Below, in pieces: positions 24,321 to 36,214 of a DNA stretch of 64,000 nucleotides. The notes beneath the pieces are model-generated. The model searched no databases and was not told the origin of the DNA. It saw only the letters and a list, made by a program, of their open reading frames with translations. Position 1 is the first letter of the stretch, and each line of letters starts with the position of its first letter. Origin of the DNA: Karalla daura (taxonomy: Eukaryota; Chordata; Actinopteri; Chaetodontiformes; Leiognathidae); NCBI GenBank assembly GCA_029224185.1, contig CM055188.1, positions 8,418,497 to 8,482,496 of the forward strand. The letters are read 5' to 3'. The position numbers were made by a program, and so were the translations under genes.

Positions 24321-24358
24321 GTAAAAAAAAAAAAAATGTATATATATATATATATATA
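24320..24358. repeat. Poly(A) followed by (TA)n
   Basis: A run of about 14 A then GTATATATA...; consistent with a simple-sequence tract grown from a retroposon tail. Confidence 0.85.
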
Positions 24359-24359
24359 A

Positions 24360-26171
24360 ATCCAACAAAGACATCCCTCAGTCAGTGCTGAAAGTTTCAA
24401 GACTTGCTCTTTCAACAAAAATGACATGAGTCATATCAATGTCAATTTTCATTCGGATCATTGTCTCCACGCGGGTAACATACCCTCAGGAACTGGGATC
24501 AAATTCATTTTTGCTAAGTTCGTAGTTGAAGGAAGCAGTAACTGTCTGGATCAAGATCTCCACTGAAATTCAATCATTTGTGCCACATCCCAAGGCTCAT
24601 CAGTCCAGTAAAATATCAAGGAAATAAGTTCACTAATTCTGCAGATAAACCAGCGCTGACAGAACAGCATAAAAGTAGCCACTGTGGTAAAGGCAAAACC
24701 AAATAGCTGCTATAATAAATGCTGTGTAAAGCTAAAAGATTGTCTCTCTGTTTATCTTTAACAAAGTATTTTTCAGTAGTCTTTGATCGATGGGCGATTA
24801 ATTCACTTGTTGCCTGTAATGCCTTACTTTTTTCTGCTAACTGGTATGCATCTAAGTGGCATGCTACTTTTCATTGATTTGACACAAGAGCTTAACAAGC
24901 TTAGCAAGTAGGATCCTACTTATGATCACACACAAATTGCTGAACAATAAAACAAACAAAAAAACGTAACAACATTCTAGTTAACTTATCTAAGCACCAA
25001 AAGCACTAAGCATGTAATACCAAAATTTGGTGTCAACTGCTGGAAAACCTCAAAAAATAAAAGAAAAGCCTCCAAAAAACCTCTGAAAAGAAGCATTGTG
25101 ATAGATTGTGACAGAGGGCTCAGTCATAAACCACAAAAGCACTTGTATGTCCACACCACATACAGTACACCTAACACATACTCACCATCAATGAAGCATC
25201 TTTGGAAATTCTCCATGGTCTGCAACATCTTTTCTGTGCTTCATTATGTTGATTATCTATGTCAACAATACATATCCAGCATGGCAACACACACTATAAA
25301 CATCACCATGCTCATTGCTCAACTGTTTAAAATACCACACACAACAAAATTTTTGTTTGTTTGTTTATGTATTTATTTTGCTTATCATAGGAAACATTTG
25401 TGTCCAGTTGTTTTTCCGTTGTCATGTCTCTGCCTGTGCTTCATCTTCACTGTGCTAAGGCACAGGATGCAGCAAACACTTCCAGCATCGGGCCATGGAG
25501 GACCAAACGGAAGTACAGCAACTCAGGAGCATTTAACACAGGAAGCCTCAGCTACCTAAAATGGTAGGTAGCTTAAAGTTGGGTCATACCAACTGTGAAG
25601 GAGAGTTGTAAAAAAAAAATAAAAGAAAAAGAAAAAAAGAAGCGGCAACAAGATTTTGAAGCGTGTCCTGTGATAATGTTATTTAAGGCCATGACTGGGC
25701 AGCATACGTGGGTACATGTATAATTTTATGTATATGGCATCTCTGTGAGGGGGAATGTTTTTACTTACCAGAGTGAAGATTGGGATGTTCAGGTGAGTGG
25801 AGCCTATTGAATAAACTAGGGTCTTTCAGGTAGCATGTTCTAGGGGAGTCAGGAATATGTTGAACCCAAGAGTGGCTGCATTGTGAAGACAAGATCAGCG
25901 ATTTATGTAGTGCTTGTTAAGTTTTGAATCATATTTTGCATATATTGTTTGAAATGTTTGCACTGGATCAGTTCATCACCATCTTTATCATTTTGCTAGG
26001 TGAACTGTCACCATTACACCACAACTCTGCTCAGTCTGTAATAAATCACACGGATTGAGACATCCCTCACAACTGACCCACACATTCTGGTTCAACCAAA
26101 GAGACACTGAAAGCTGTGCACAGAAAGCACCAAAAACATGTATATAGATCAAGCTCAGAGATGGTACTCAC
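24360..26171. other. Intronic stretch without supported genes
   Basis: A 153-codon frame at 25098-25559 (+) has biased, low-similarity composition and no domain. A TTTG-rich tract lies at 25349-25365. Confidence 0.55.
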
Positions 26172-26290
26172 ACATAACGGTAAGAAAAACATTCCCTGAT
26201 GCCAGGACAACCTTCTCCCTTGTTGCCCGGTCGTAGATGCCCACATGGCATTCATAAGGCCCGTTGTCTGAGATCCTGACTTCTGGGAGC
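26172..26290 (-). CDS. igsf21: IGSF21 exon, end of first Ig domain (probably exon 4)
   Basis: IGSF21 is a secreted or GPI-linked immunoglobulin-superfamily protein of neurons, described as a synaptic organiser that binds neurexin-2 alpha. The exon is 119 bp, bounded by TTACAG at 26296-26291 and a GTGAGT donor at 26171-26166 on the minus strand. It encodes 39 complete codons: 'LPEVRISDNGPYECHVG', then 'IYDRATREKVVLASGN', ending in 'VFLTVM'. The D-N-G-P-Y-E-C string is the F-strand of a V-type Ig fold, with the disulphide cysteine. The first base completes an Arg codon begun in the exon at 44868-44989, and the exon leaves one base (phase 1) for the next. No stop or frame break is seen. The match to vertebrate IGSF21 is from memory and nearly complete, so the identification is firm; a/b paralogue status is not determined. 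Confidence 0.94.
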
Positions 26291-26399
26291 CTGTAAAACA
26301 AAACAGTTTCTCCATGAATAGATGGTAATCTTTACAGTTAAACAATATAGCCACACTGATGCACAAATACATTTATGTTAGAAAGGAACATAAATGTTA

Positions 26400-28280
26400 T
26401 TGTGTTTAATATCAAGATCCACATTGTCTTTAACAGGAAGAGACCAAAGTAGTTCCCCAGCACAAAGTACAGGAAGTGGGAGCAAAATTTGGGTCAGTCA
26501 CCCATTACTTGCATAGCACTAGGCGGTAGAGTGGATCTGTTCTCAACACAACAGTGGGAAATTATGTGTTATGATAGTGGACTTCTGCAATCCCAGAATA
26601 CACACTGACCACGTCTACAAAAGGTAATGCAATTGAAACATGACAACAAGTCTTTTACTGTAGACTTTTGTTGTAAGATGGGAGAAAAGGAACAAGTCAT
26701 TTCACTGTGGAAATTGTAGCACTGACTGCACTACATGCTCTGCCACTGTGTGACAGTTCAAAGAGTCATAAACATCTGTTAAATTACTAAATGTAAATGT
26801 AACAGACAAGTGGATATAATGTATTGAGAATGAAAGAAAAAAAATGAGTCATACTGTTCTTGATTCAACATCTCTCAAAGCCTAATTGTTATAAGGGAGT
26901 CAACTTACTCACACGTTTTGCTCTGGAGGAGCAAGAGCAGATCTCAGTGACAATACGGAGAATATATTAAAAAATACCAGGTAAAAACACAAAGACAAGT
27001 TTGGACCATTTATCATTCTGAAAACATGCCTAGACACAGATCACATTTCAATAGCAGATGGAGTCTTGTTGAGGTAGTCCATTGATATACTTGGTAGTCA
27101 TTCAGCTTTCAGCCTTATTTGATTTTTACTCATTAATTATTAAAATTCTGCATTAACTCGTAGTAAACAAAAAATGATCATTGATAAATATTTTTTGTGG
27201 AAGTGCGTTCATTATTATCAATGATATAACAATGGCATATTTCACCATTACCATCACATATGAATATGCTAATGACTTCCAGTGTGTCAAACCTGAGCGT
27301 CAAGTATTCAGTTATTAGTGTTTATTTCAATAACGACATTTAAGACTATTTAAATGGCAATCAGTCAGTAGTAAAATGCGTAGGGATCAGGGAAATCTCT
27401 AAGTGGTGGTCAGTAGTCTAAAACAGTCGGAGAAGGCAGATTGTTGTCCTTCAGAAGTAGTTTTATCACTGTACCATGGCAGGGTACAGTGGTACACAGC
27501 AGGTGGTCTTCAGTGGCTCAAAAAGGCAGCGACAGTGGTCATATGCTCTCACAACCAGACACACATCACTAAACATCTTCTCCCAGCTGCGACTGACAGC
27601 AAAAAGAAGGTGATGTCACCCTCTATAGAGGAGGCAGTCACAACAAAATGGTTTCACTGTTGAAAGAAAGCTGCTTATTTACCAGCCAAGGACTCAGACA
27701 TTTCTGACTTGCATCAGTTCTCAAACAATGCCAACAGAATTATGATTAAGGAAATAAAGCCAGCAATGGATGGTAGGTTTTCATTATTATTGTCTACCTT
27801 CCTACACTGAAGAACACACAATAGAGTATCAACAAATTCATGTTTTTGTCATTTGGCCAGTTAGAAATCCATCTTGAAATGTATCTGTCTTCAGAGCTCC
27901 TGCTGAATGCATTACTAAGTCTTCCTGTTAGTGATACTATTTATCTATTTATCATTTACTTTTCACCATTTCGGTACTATTGGCAACTCTCCCAGGTGGT
28001 AAGTGTAATCGGCAAATAAGTGCACATCTATTTTTTTTTTCATTTGCAGTTAAAAGAAAAACAATTACCCTGTAAATTACCCCTGTACCAACAGTCTCTG
28101 TCCGAAGGTACATGATACATAGGTATGTTTTCAGGGCTTTATATGTGTTTCATAAATACATGGCTGCATGAAAGATGCATAAGAATTTTCATGATCATAA
28201 TTAACATAATAAATTAGATTATGTTAATTATGGTAGATTAAATGAGTAATATAAAAGTACTGTAGCTGAACTATTGTAAA
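26400..28280. other. Intronic stretch without genes
   Basis: No coding similarity. An 86-codon frame at 27403-27663 (+) has no recognisable features. Confidence 0.55.
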
Positions 28281-28288
28281 ATATATGT

Positions 28289-28290
<2 letters not shown>

Positions 28291-28328
<38 letters not shown>

Positions 28329-28345
28329 CACACACACACATATAT
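28291..28345. repeat. (TA)n(CA)n compound microsatellite
   Basis: About 17 TA units, then CAGACACACACACACA and TATATAT. Confidence 0.9.
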
Positions 28346-30280
28346 ATTTATACATTTTTTTAAGAGTCAAAGTAGCCAATCTGCATTCTGCTATTGACTA
28401 ATGTGTCTATGGTCATAATAAAGAGAGACACTGCCAGTCCCATTCAGCCTCTGTGATTTATTCCAACCAAACAGGCAATTGTTCTTGCCACTCAGGTGTC
28501 CTAAAAGAGGACTTTTGTTGGAACATGAGCTCATTGCTCACAGCTACTTTAATGAGTTATACTGTGTTTATGTGGGGGTGTGTGAAGGGTTATATCCGTG
28601 CATATGCTCTGTGCATTTTTGGTTTGGTTTGTTCATTGAGCATATATCATTTAGCAATAAATGATATATTATTGGACCATAGAACTGCAGCTAAACCATT
28701 GAAAAAAACAATGGGAAGTCATATATACACAACATTTAAAGGAGACATATGCTATTATTATTATTATATGCATTTTTCCTTGTTTAAAATGGTTCCTTGA
28801 TGTCTAAAAATAATGTTAGCAGCATGCTTTGGTCAGAAAAACCCAAAGATTGAGCACACCTGGGATTTCTATACACTAGTTTCACAGGCCTGCTTGAAAT
28901 GCGTTTTAGCGCCTTTTCCTTCAAATGCCCATGAGCTCCTGCAAGCCCTGTGTACCTGGGCAGCAACCAGGTTCGCATCCGTAGCCGCATTTTTCCTCTG
29001 CATCAACTCAACTGAACACAAACATCAGGGGGTGAGACAAGCGGAGGCTGTCTCTGTATAACTGTCTGTGTGTATATTTGTGTATGTAGAGGCTCATCAC
29101 CTCTGTGTGTGGACTCTGACAGGTGATCTTGCGCACATGCAAGTTGCATGTTTACTGAGGGAGTGTTGAGGTGAGCAAGCTGCAAAATTCAGCTAGAAAA
29201 ATGAAAAGAGCAACGGGATTCAAACTGGGATCTACTGTATGTCCCAGTTATCTATGTCCCAGTTTGTCTCTGTACATGGCATGCCTGCTCTACCAACAGC
29301 ATTGACTTGTTTTCTTTCCTCTCGATTGGATGGCAAAGCCTGTTATTAAGTTTTGCACAGATCTTGAAGAGCTATCGTTGCCATGAATTACTGAAAAGCA
29401 CATGGAATCTGGTGGGTGGGTTGTGGCTGGACCCCAGTAGCTCATGTGCAAATTTTTCAGAAGTTCACCATGAGCATGATAAAATAACATTGTTACAATG
29501 TCCTTGATAAAGTTAAGTATATCATAAAATGCATCACTGATTGCTTAGCTTCCTCAGCTGACAATATATACTAATTATTTAAAGATGATCAGTTTCTTAC
29601 AAAACCTGTATTCATCAAAGGTTGCCCACTAGTGCTCACAGCAGACCTAGTAGGTTTAAAGTAAAATAAACATTATTTGGAGGTTGGTTTTGTCACAGGG
29701 ATTCATAATGTTTTCCACAGTGCTGACTAATTATTACAACTGACTCTCAATAACAATTCAAGCTTACCTCTAAAAGGTTTGCCCTGGGATCTGTTTTGGA
29801 AAATACATAGGTTGTAGTATTGTTCCGCTTTCCAGCACTTCACAGCACCACTAGCAACAGGGTGGCAACACTGACATATACTGATGGGGTGAATGCATCA
29901 TGCATATGTTTAGCAATGCTCCTCACGTACAGCCCTTTGTCCATCATACTGTATGCTGTATGGGTTCCTTACTTACAGTATAATGATAAGACACCTTCCA
30001 GACTGCCAATAACTGTATATTGAGATACTGATATTGCAGAAAATAAAGTCTTAAAAATCATGTGGATGTATGAATTCCGAGCCAGAGAGCAAGTTTAGCT
30101 AAAAGAACAATCTGTAAACAAATGTCTGAAAAAAGCTATGAAACAGTGTGAAGCAGTGTGAGCACCCCAAGACACAAAGTGTGGTTATCTCCCCCAGCTG
30201 CATTTCCTCAGAAAAAAAAAATACAAGCAGGTATTTCATCCACTGCAGTGCAAAATTATGTGTACCACAGTTAAACTCTC
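28346..30280. other. Intronic stretch without genes
   Basis: Short frames only; a (TTA)n run of about five units lies near 28754-28768. Confidence 0.55.
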
Positions 30281-30283
30281 AGT

Positions 30284-30324
30284 GGGGGTAGTGGTGGCTG
30301 GTGGGGTGCAGGTGGGGGTGGGGG
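30284..30324 (+). repeat. G-rich tract with four G-runs
   Basis: Runs of G at 30284-30288, 30303-30306, 30314-30318 and 30320-30324, with short GG repeats between. The arrangement could fold into a G-quadruplex on the plus strand, the non-transcribed strand-equivalent of igsf21's template. Confidence 0.6.
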
Positions 30325-30804
30325 TGTGGTGATTGGTTTTGTCTTGCCTGGCAACATTATGGTAAATGCTGATGTAAGTCATTGCTTTGTTTACAGAAAC
30401 AAAGGAAATCTTCTCTCATCCACAATCCTGACTGCTCTGCTGCTGGTTTCCAACCAAGACAAATGTAGAAAAAGAACCAAGAGATGAAATGATTCAAGGC
30501 ATGAAAGCCTTGCCGGAAGGAGGGTGGCCACAAAGAAACCCTCCCACTACTTAATTTCTGAGTGGCTACCTGCCTCTGATGTCCATCACCAGTTTGACAG
30601 CAAGACACCCATCAGAATTAGAGAGAATGGTAGGAAGAAAGGTTGCATCGCCAACATTGAGATTCCTGTTAAATATTAAGAGTGCTTGAATTCATTTTTA
30701 GCAGCCCAATAATCTTTGATGTCATGCATTTATAAAGGTGCTGTTCCACTAAGACTGTGATGTAAAAGATTGTTCAAGCTATTCTTATGTCACTGCATCA
30801 GTAT

Positions 30805-30890
30805 TGCTAGCTGACACAGTGGATAGGTGGTAAACACCGCTGCCGTGTAGCAAAAAGGATCAGGATTCTACCCCCACAGGGTTCCAGACT
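30805..30890 (+). repeat. tRNA-like SINE head, eroded
   Basis: The order 'ACAGTGGATAGGTGGTAA', 'CGCTGCCGTGTAGCAAAAAG' and 'CAGGATTCTACCCC' resembles the A-box/B-box head of the widespread fish repeat also seen at 5278. Only the head is visible. Confidence 0.45.
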
Positions 30891-32660
30891 ACTTGTAAAT
30901 GGTTGCATTTTCAGACAGTGTCAATTTTTACTACTTATGATGAAAGCCAAAACATAAAGACCCTGAAAGATAAAGGACTCCACAGATGAAGGCACCTATT
31001 CCATTTTAAGTAATATTGTCAATTGACAATTACATCCTTTGGTGGGCATATTTGAAGGTCACTTATGCCTCACCGTCGTTGTGTCACTACCAGGGCCAAA
31101 CCTTTATGGGGCCTTAAGACTTTGTTTTGGACTCCCCTCTCACCTTCACATTGCCCCCTGTGCTTGACTGCTACATATTAAAATGTAACACTGTAATGTA
31201 ACACTAGAAATTGTATCAATATAGAATTAGTGTTTCTTGTTTTTAAGTTTAATGAATTAAACATTATGTTGACCACAAGTGGAAACTGCAGAATAACATT
31301 CACCCAATTGAAATGTATATGTACTGTATTGTCTCAGAGCATGTACAGGCCAGGTTTAGTTGGGAACAAGATATAGACCCCCTATGGACCCCCTCCAGGG
31401 CGAAGACTGCAAAACTGATTGGTTGGTTAATATGAGAAGCCTAGAGCCTTTCTTTAATATTTTAATATTTACATTTGCAGGCAAACGCCTTAACTTACTA
31501 TTTCAGTTCAATCAATAGTTTGCAATGCCACAAGTCATGATTATTCATACAGCAAGACAGCAAACATTATGAGCTAAAAAAGCAGCTTCTACATGTGTAT
31601 GGAAATATTAATGTTGTTGGAAAATACTACCTATGCTCTTTATTTGATGTATAACCTCTGGTGAGCCTACAATTATTATGTGTAAATGTAACCATTTTTG
31701 GTTTGATGAGGTTACAGTTAGTACCCTCCATAACGTCATTCAGTTCACAATTCAACCAGCTACCAGAATTTTAGGAAGTTGCTCATGGATCCCAGAATGG
31801 ATCATTAACATTGAACACACATTGAGCTTTCAAAAATGTGTTCTTACACATTAATAAAAACAATAAAAGCAATTAGTCATCAAGTAAACAATAATCATAA
31901 TTGAATAAGGAAAATAAAGTGCCCATGAAAATTAATTTAAAAATGCGTCCTTCGCTGTATTGTTTTTTACAAGCTCAGTTTATATTTTGTTGGGGCCCTT
32001 TATTCTGTATGCACTTCAATAATCCTGCCACACCACAGGCAAAGTTATTAACATTATTGGTTAGTTTATTTAGTGTATTTTATTGGTATTACCATAATGT
32101 ACATAGCCAAACAGAGAGATAAGAGAAGGCGATGGTCCAAAAACATGGTCCTCTGTGGTATACCTGAGCTAATTACAAACAATAAACTATCTTGATTTTT
32201 TTATTAATGAAATTGTATTTTACATTGTATTGTATTTTACTACCCAAGCTTATAATTGATACAAAATGGACCTTGTTGTGTAAATTGTATTCTAACCAGC
32301 TTAGTGGCACAGCCACTGCATGAAACTTTCATTTCCTAAGCTTTAACAGACTAGCAGACTAGGTTTCTAAAATCTCAATGGATGTGACTTCTGAAGTAGT
32401 GCTTGTCTTTTTAGAAGCCTCTCCTCAATCATAGTCTCGCAGAAATACTGTTGGCTCATTTTGCTTTTCTGATAGGTACCAAGTATAGTCTCTGAAACAG
32501 GTGACAGGCTTTACTGGCCGTTCCCCATCCCAAATTTGAAGAAGCAGATTTTCGTCAGCTGCCAGAAGCAATGTCCCAGATGTGCTTGTGTTCTGTTGTG
32601 TTTGTGTTCTTTTCTGGGTGTATGATTCATTTTTGTATTTTTCAAATAATGCAAATTATG
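30891..32660. other. Intronic stretch without genes
   Basis: No recognisable coding sequence. The interval 31080-31170 ('GGGCC' and 'CCCCTCTCACC' words) may be an eroded DNA transposon. Confidence 0.55.
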
Positions 32661-32664
32661 CATT

Positions 32665-33082
32665 TGTGAGGGGCCAAGCGGCAGGCACAAGAGACACAGC
32701 ATAATAGAATTCAAAAATCAGGATTTATTTACAAGTAAAACATAATGAATCAGGATCACAAATTAATTAGGCTAAACGGACAAATTCTAAAACGGGAAAA
32801 TATCAAAATAACAACAGGTAATGCAAAACCAAACAACTAAACTTAACAGAACTTAACTCCAGAGAAATGACCCCCCAAATGACACCATGGGAAAACCTAT
32901 ATACTCAACTGATCAAACCAACTAGACACAATAGGGAGATAACAAACAACAACGAAATACACTATTCAAAACCCATGGACAACACTCAACTCAAAGAAAA
33001 GACAAAGGTATATAAATAATATTTGCAAAGTCAAATTAACTCTAAATAATATCAATCAGAAACAAATCTACTTATTCCCACA
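32665..33082 (-). mobile_element. Putative solo or terminal LTR
   Basis: On the minus strand the segment has TGTGGG...CCTCACA ends, an AGTATATAGG TATA-like word near 32900 and an AAATAAATCC poly(A) word near 32725. Just upstream lies a polypurine tract (minus strand ATGGGGGGAAAGGAAG, 33092-33107), as expected before a 3' LTR, although eight bases separate it from the chosen start. No pol sequence was recognised further right, so this is a candidate only. Confidence 0.42.
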
Positions 33083-33109
33083 ATAATGAACTTCCTTTCC
33101 CCCCATAAC

Positions 33110-33990
33110 TTTTCCTGGATATGGACCCCTCCGCTGGCTTCTTAATGCAAAACTCTACGCTGCGGAAGTCCTTTAATAAAGGTTACAATGTTGAAACGAA
33201 AGAAATGTGCTACGTATTTAATTGTTCAGTGTGTGTGTGTATGCTATGTGTAGCGTGTATGCAGGATGATCACGTAACTACTACAGACGTGCAAACAACA
33301 AAAGGGAAATAATTGATTGGTAGTGTAGGGAGAGTGGGTGTAGCTCGATGTCTTGCCACATGTTTCAATGTGCGGCCACAAAGCCGGCCGCCACAGCATT
33401 GTGCTGGCAGAAGGGGTGGTGCCCACCTGGATGTGCAGAGATCACTTTTGTGATCTCAGAGCTTGTGTCTTTGCTGCATTTCCCTCACCATCTTCTGTTT
33501 GTCTTTCTACCCCTGGCACTACAGAAAAATAAGCTCAACGCTCTCTTCCATTACGTTACAACAGATTCACAATTCGCATTGACATGACTGTCCTCATTTT
33601 ACACATACCTTCTTTTTCAGCCCATTTCTGAAAATGAAAAAGTGTTTTTTGAAGGGAGGGAATTAATGAGCAAATATAACTTAGTCAAAGCTGATTTACA
33701 TTTTCAGCCTCTTGGTAAGCTGAAGCCATCCACACAACACAAGGACTACCTGTATTTAGTAAGACAACATGCAGCAGTTATACATTTATTCCATCCTGTA
33801 TCTGGTAAAGGAGTTACTTGATTGTCTTTTTCAGATGCATACAGCAATCCATTATTGTGGGGTGATAGTAAATGTAGTATGTGTGGCTAATTGAGGCATT
33901 GTGCCCACGCATTGTGACCTCAGATGTTGGAAATCAGTCATTTGTATGTGCAAAGTTGCGCGTTGCCCTGAAGGGTTTTCACATAGCTAG
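33110..33990. other. Stretch without recognised genes
   Basis: Open frames of 60-80 codons on both strands near 33121-33587 have no known motif. It might be internal sequence of the LTR element beside it, but no protein similarity supports that. Confidence 0.5.
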
Positions 33991-33995
33991 CAGTA

Positions 33996-34106
33996 AAACT
34001 AGCATGCCTCCCCCCTGAAGACAAACTGAAAGAAATGCCTGTGGTGGGGTGCTATTGCTTTTAGATAGTCCATGGTGCCCTTCTCCAGAAGCACTGAAAT
34101 CTCCTG
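33996..34106 (-). mobile_element. Possible DIRS-like retrotransposon RT scrap
   Basis: One frame reads 'QEISVLLEKGTM' and then 'AIAPHHRHFFQFVFRGEAC' and a stop. In DIRS-type polymerases a 'LLEKGAI' segment is followed at distance by an 'HRxFLRFAFxGxAYQF' segment. Here both are fused, implying an internal deletion, and the final CAG-type codon appears as TAG. Only 37 codons support it. Confidence 0.4.
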
Positions 34107-34255
34107 CTTTACAGCCAAAGACCCTTTACATTAGTCATCCAGACCCCATTGACCTTGGGGGACCAGCATCTGAAATGAGGGCAGTAGCGTGTCTTGGCTG
34201 ATGAAGGTCAGAAGCATCAGGATGGCTGCAGCATATTGACCACCCAAGGAGTCTC

Positions 34256-34315
34256 AGAAATGTAAGTATTTTCAGAAGTTGTAGTAGAAATGTAAGTATT
34301 TTCAGTAGTTGTAGT
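34256..34315 (+). repeat. Two-copy 30 bp tandem duplication
   Basis: Units 34256-34285 and 34286-34315 differ at one base ('TTTTCAGAAG' versus 'TTTTCAGTAG'). It is the product of a recent local duplication. Confidence 0.85.
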
Positions 34316-34584
34316 AATTGATTCACAATTATGATGCTCATGTTCTATGTTGCATTTAATGAACTATTAACTGTAGTAACGTGTTATGCTGACGTTATTG
34401 TCATGGAACTTTCATGCAAGCTAGTTATTTGTCAAGCTGAGGTATCCGATAATCAGCACTTTTTCGGAGAAATCAGTGTGAAGTCAATTTGCTTGATAGC
34501 GCTTGACTGGTTTTTTACTGCTAGACCGGTTTGATTGTGTGATTTCACGTGATTACTATCTGACTCATCTTGTTTTTCTTTACA

Positions 34585-36165
34585 CACAGAGTCGCCAGAG
34601 GAGACTCGGTGTCTCATAAAATATCAGAGCGAACATGAAGAAAGTTTATGAAGCCCAAAATAGTGGCAAAGTAACCGTGGGAGTCAGTATTTGGTCATGC
34701 ATTGTTCAACCATAACTGTCATGCTGCCAATGCAAGCTGCTGCTTGTGTGGCTTGGGTTCAAATAATCATGACAAAGAAATCCATTTGTGGATTTCTTTA
34801 TTCCAAGTGCAAACATCTGTCAGTGCTGTGGAAGAAAGTGTTTAATCTTTCCTAGATCACATGCATTACATTAGATTTGACCCTTCCGGCTACACTCGGT
34901 ATCAACCCCTTCCAAAAACAGAGGCATCATGAAACTAACCTTCTGTTCACACTTCTACCTTTTGTTCATGCTACAGAGGTGCCAAAGAGTCTCTGCAGCC
35001 AGGTTTGGCTCTATTGTTATTGTGATTTCATCACCTGATTGTTACTTCCTGAGTTCTGTTTCCCCCTCCTGTTCTCAATCAGTGTCCCCCACCTTCTCTA
35101 TCTCACTGTGATTATCATTATCATCCGAATCTGCCACAATTCTGGACTTGAGGATTTGTTTTTTTCCACAGTACACAAAGCCAATGTATAGGTTGTGGGC
35201 TGCAGCTTGGGCACTGAACAGGCATTTATAAGAGCCATGTCCATGGCATGAGCCAGTATGAGCCACAATACCACACTTAAATGTTCTGTATATGTATACT
35301 TATTGGTCAGTATTCAATCAGCGAAACTTTACAAAACATCACATTGGCGTAGAACAACTTAACTATATTCTTGTCTGTTTTCTGATTTTCATTTTTTTTT
35401 AAATGCCTGTGTTGTGCTCTGAATACTAAATGTTTGCACTGTTGGTTGTGATGCAGACAATTTGTGAAAGAGGTGGGTTTGGGGGGGAAAGGTGACCAGA
35501 CTTCCAAGAAGTGGGAGAACTTGAAACAGAAATACAAGGTACGCAATGCACAGTTAAACATACGTTTCAACTGAAGGATGCATATATCCACAGGACAGTT
35601 TGTTTGTGTTTTTGTTTCAGGAATTGAGGACCCCAAAAACAGGCTCCCCAACTGACATGGGTGAGGTAACCCTCGCTGTCTTGCAATTTTCTGAAGAGGT
35701 GCATGAGGTTCTTGGTTCAAGGCCAGCACTGGACCCTCCTGTGGTGGTGGCGTCCTTTCAGCCAGGAGCCGAAGGCACTGTCACAGTGCTCATGGTGAGG
35801 CCAATAAAATATTTACCTTGTATTTCAGTACTTCCATTAATTCCATTAACATCAGATTCACAAATATTCTCTTTAATTGTCATGAGGAGATATGTCCCTC
35901 AAAATGTCTGAAACTGATTTGCCTTGTTTCTTTATGATATTGTGAAGCCATCCACCTCTGACAGCTTCACGTCCGAGCCCAGCTCCCAAGCAGCCAGCAC
36001 TCCAGAGACCAGCACCCAAGCAACTGGCACCAGAAAGTGGAGGTCTAGCCCATCCTGGAGTTCCTGGCTGAGGAGGTGCTCAAGGAACAAAAACGGCATG
36101 AGGAAACTGAGGCAAAGATACAGAGGTTTTTAGACCTCTTTGAAAGAATGGTGGAAAAAATGTAA
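34585..36165 (+). pseudogene. Myb/SANT-like transposon ORF (PIF/Harbinger type), three visible exons
   Basis: The accessory ORF of Harbinger-type transposons encodes a DNA-binding Myb/SANT-like protein that helps the transposase. Exon A (35457-35538) ends in 'SKKWENLKQKYK', the last helix of the domain, at a GTACGC donor. Exon B (35621-35794, 58 codons, phase 0) begins after TTTCAG and reads 'ELRTPKTGSPTDMGEV' and 'EVLGSRPALDPPVVVASF'. Exon C (35948-36165) is Ser/Thr-rich and then, after a one-base frameshift near 36050, a coiled coil 'ILEFLAEEVLKEQKRHEETE' ending in 'LFERMVEKM' and TAA. A possible first piece 'SPEETRCLIKYQSEHEESL' lies at 34591-34647 with a stop after it. No adjacent transposase was recognised. 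Apart from one shift and the doubtful start it is well preserved. Confidence 0.72.
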
Positions 36166-36214
36166 TTGAAGTTTTGAGTGTTTTTTTTGTTTGGCTGTCA
36201 TGGGTTACATGTCA

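Larger units (their letters stand above)
1..26171 (-). other. igsf21: igsf21 intron following the exon at 26172-26290 (partial)
   Basis: This is the first part, in transcript sense, of the intron that begins at the GTGAGT donor on the minus strand at 26171-26166. No exon matching the second Ig domain, linker or C-terminal part of IGSF21 was found on the minus strand here, so the intron continues beyond the left edge. It contains transposon remnants and simple repeats listed separately. Confidence 0.8.

Noticed and set aside
25098..25559. 153-codon plus-strand frame
   Set aside because: No domain, irregular composition, no splice or start context and no resemblance to a known protein.
1..26171. 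Downstream igsf21 exons (linker and second Ig domain)
   Set aside because: No minus-strand frame resembles them; they probably lie to the left of the window.
35307..35729. 140-codon minus-strand frame
   Set aside because: Antisense shadow of the Myb/SANT-like exons A and B.
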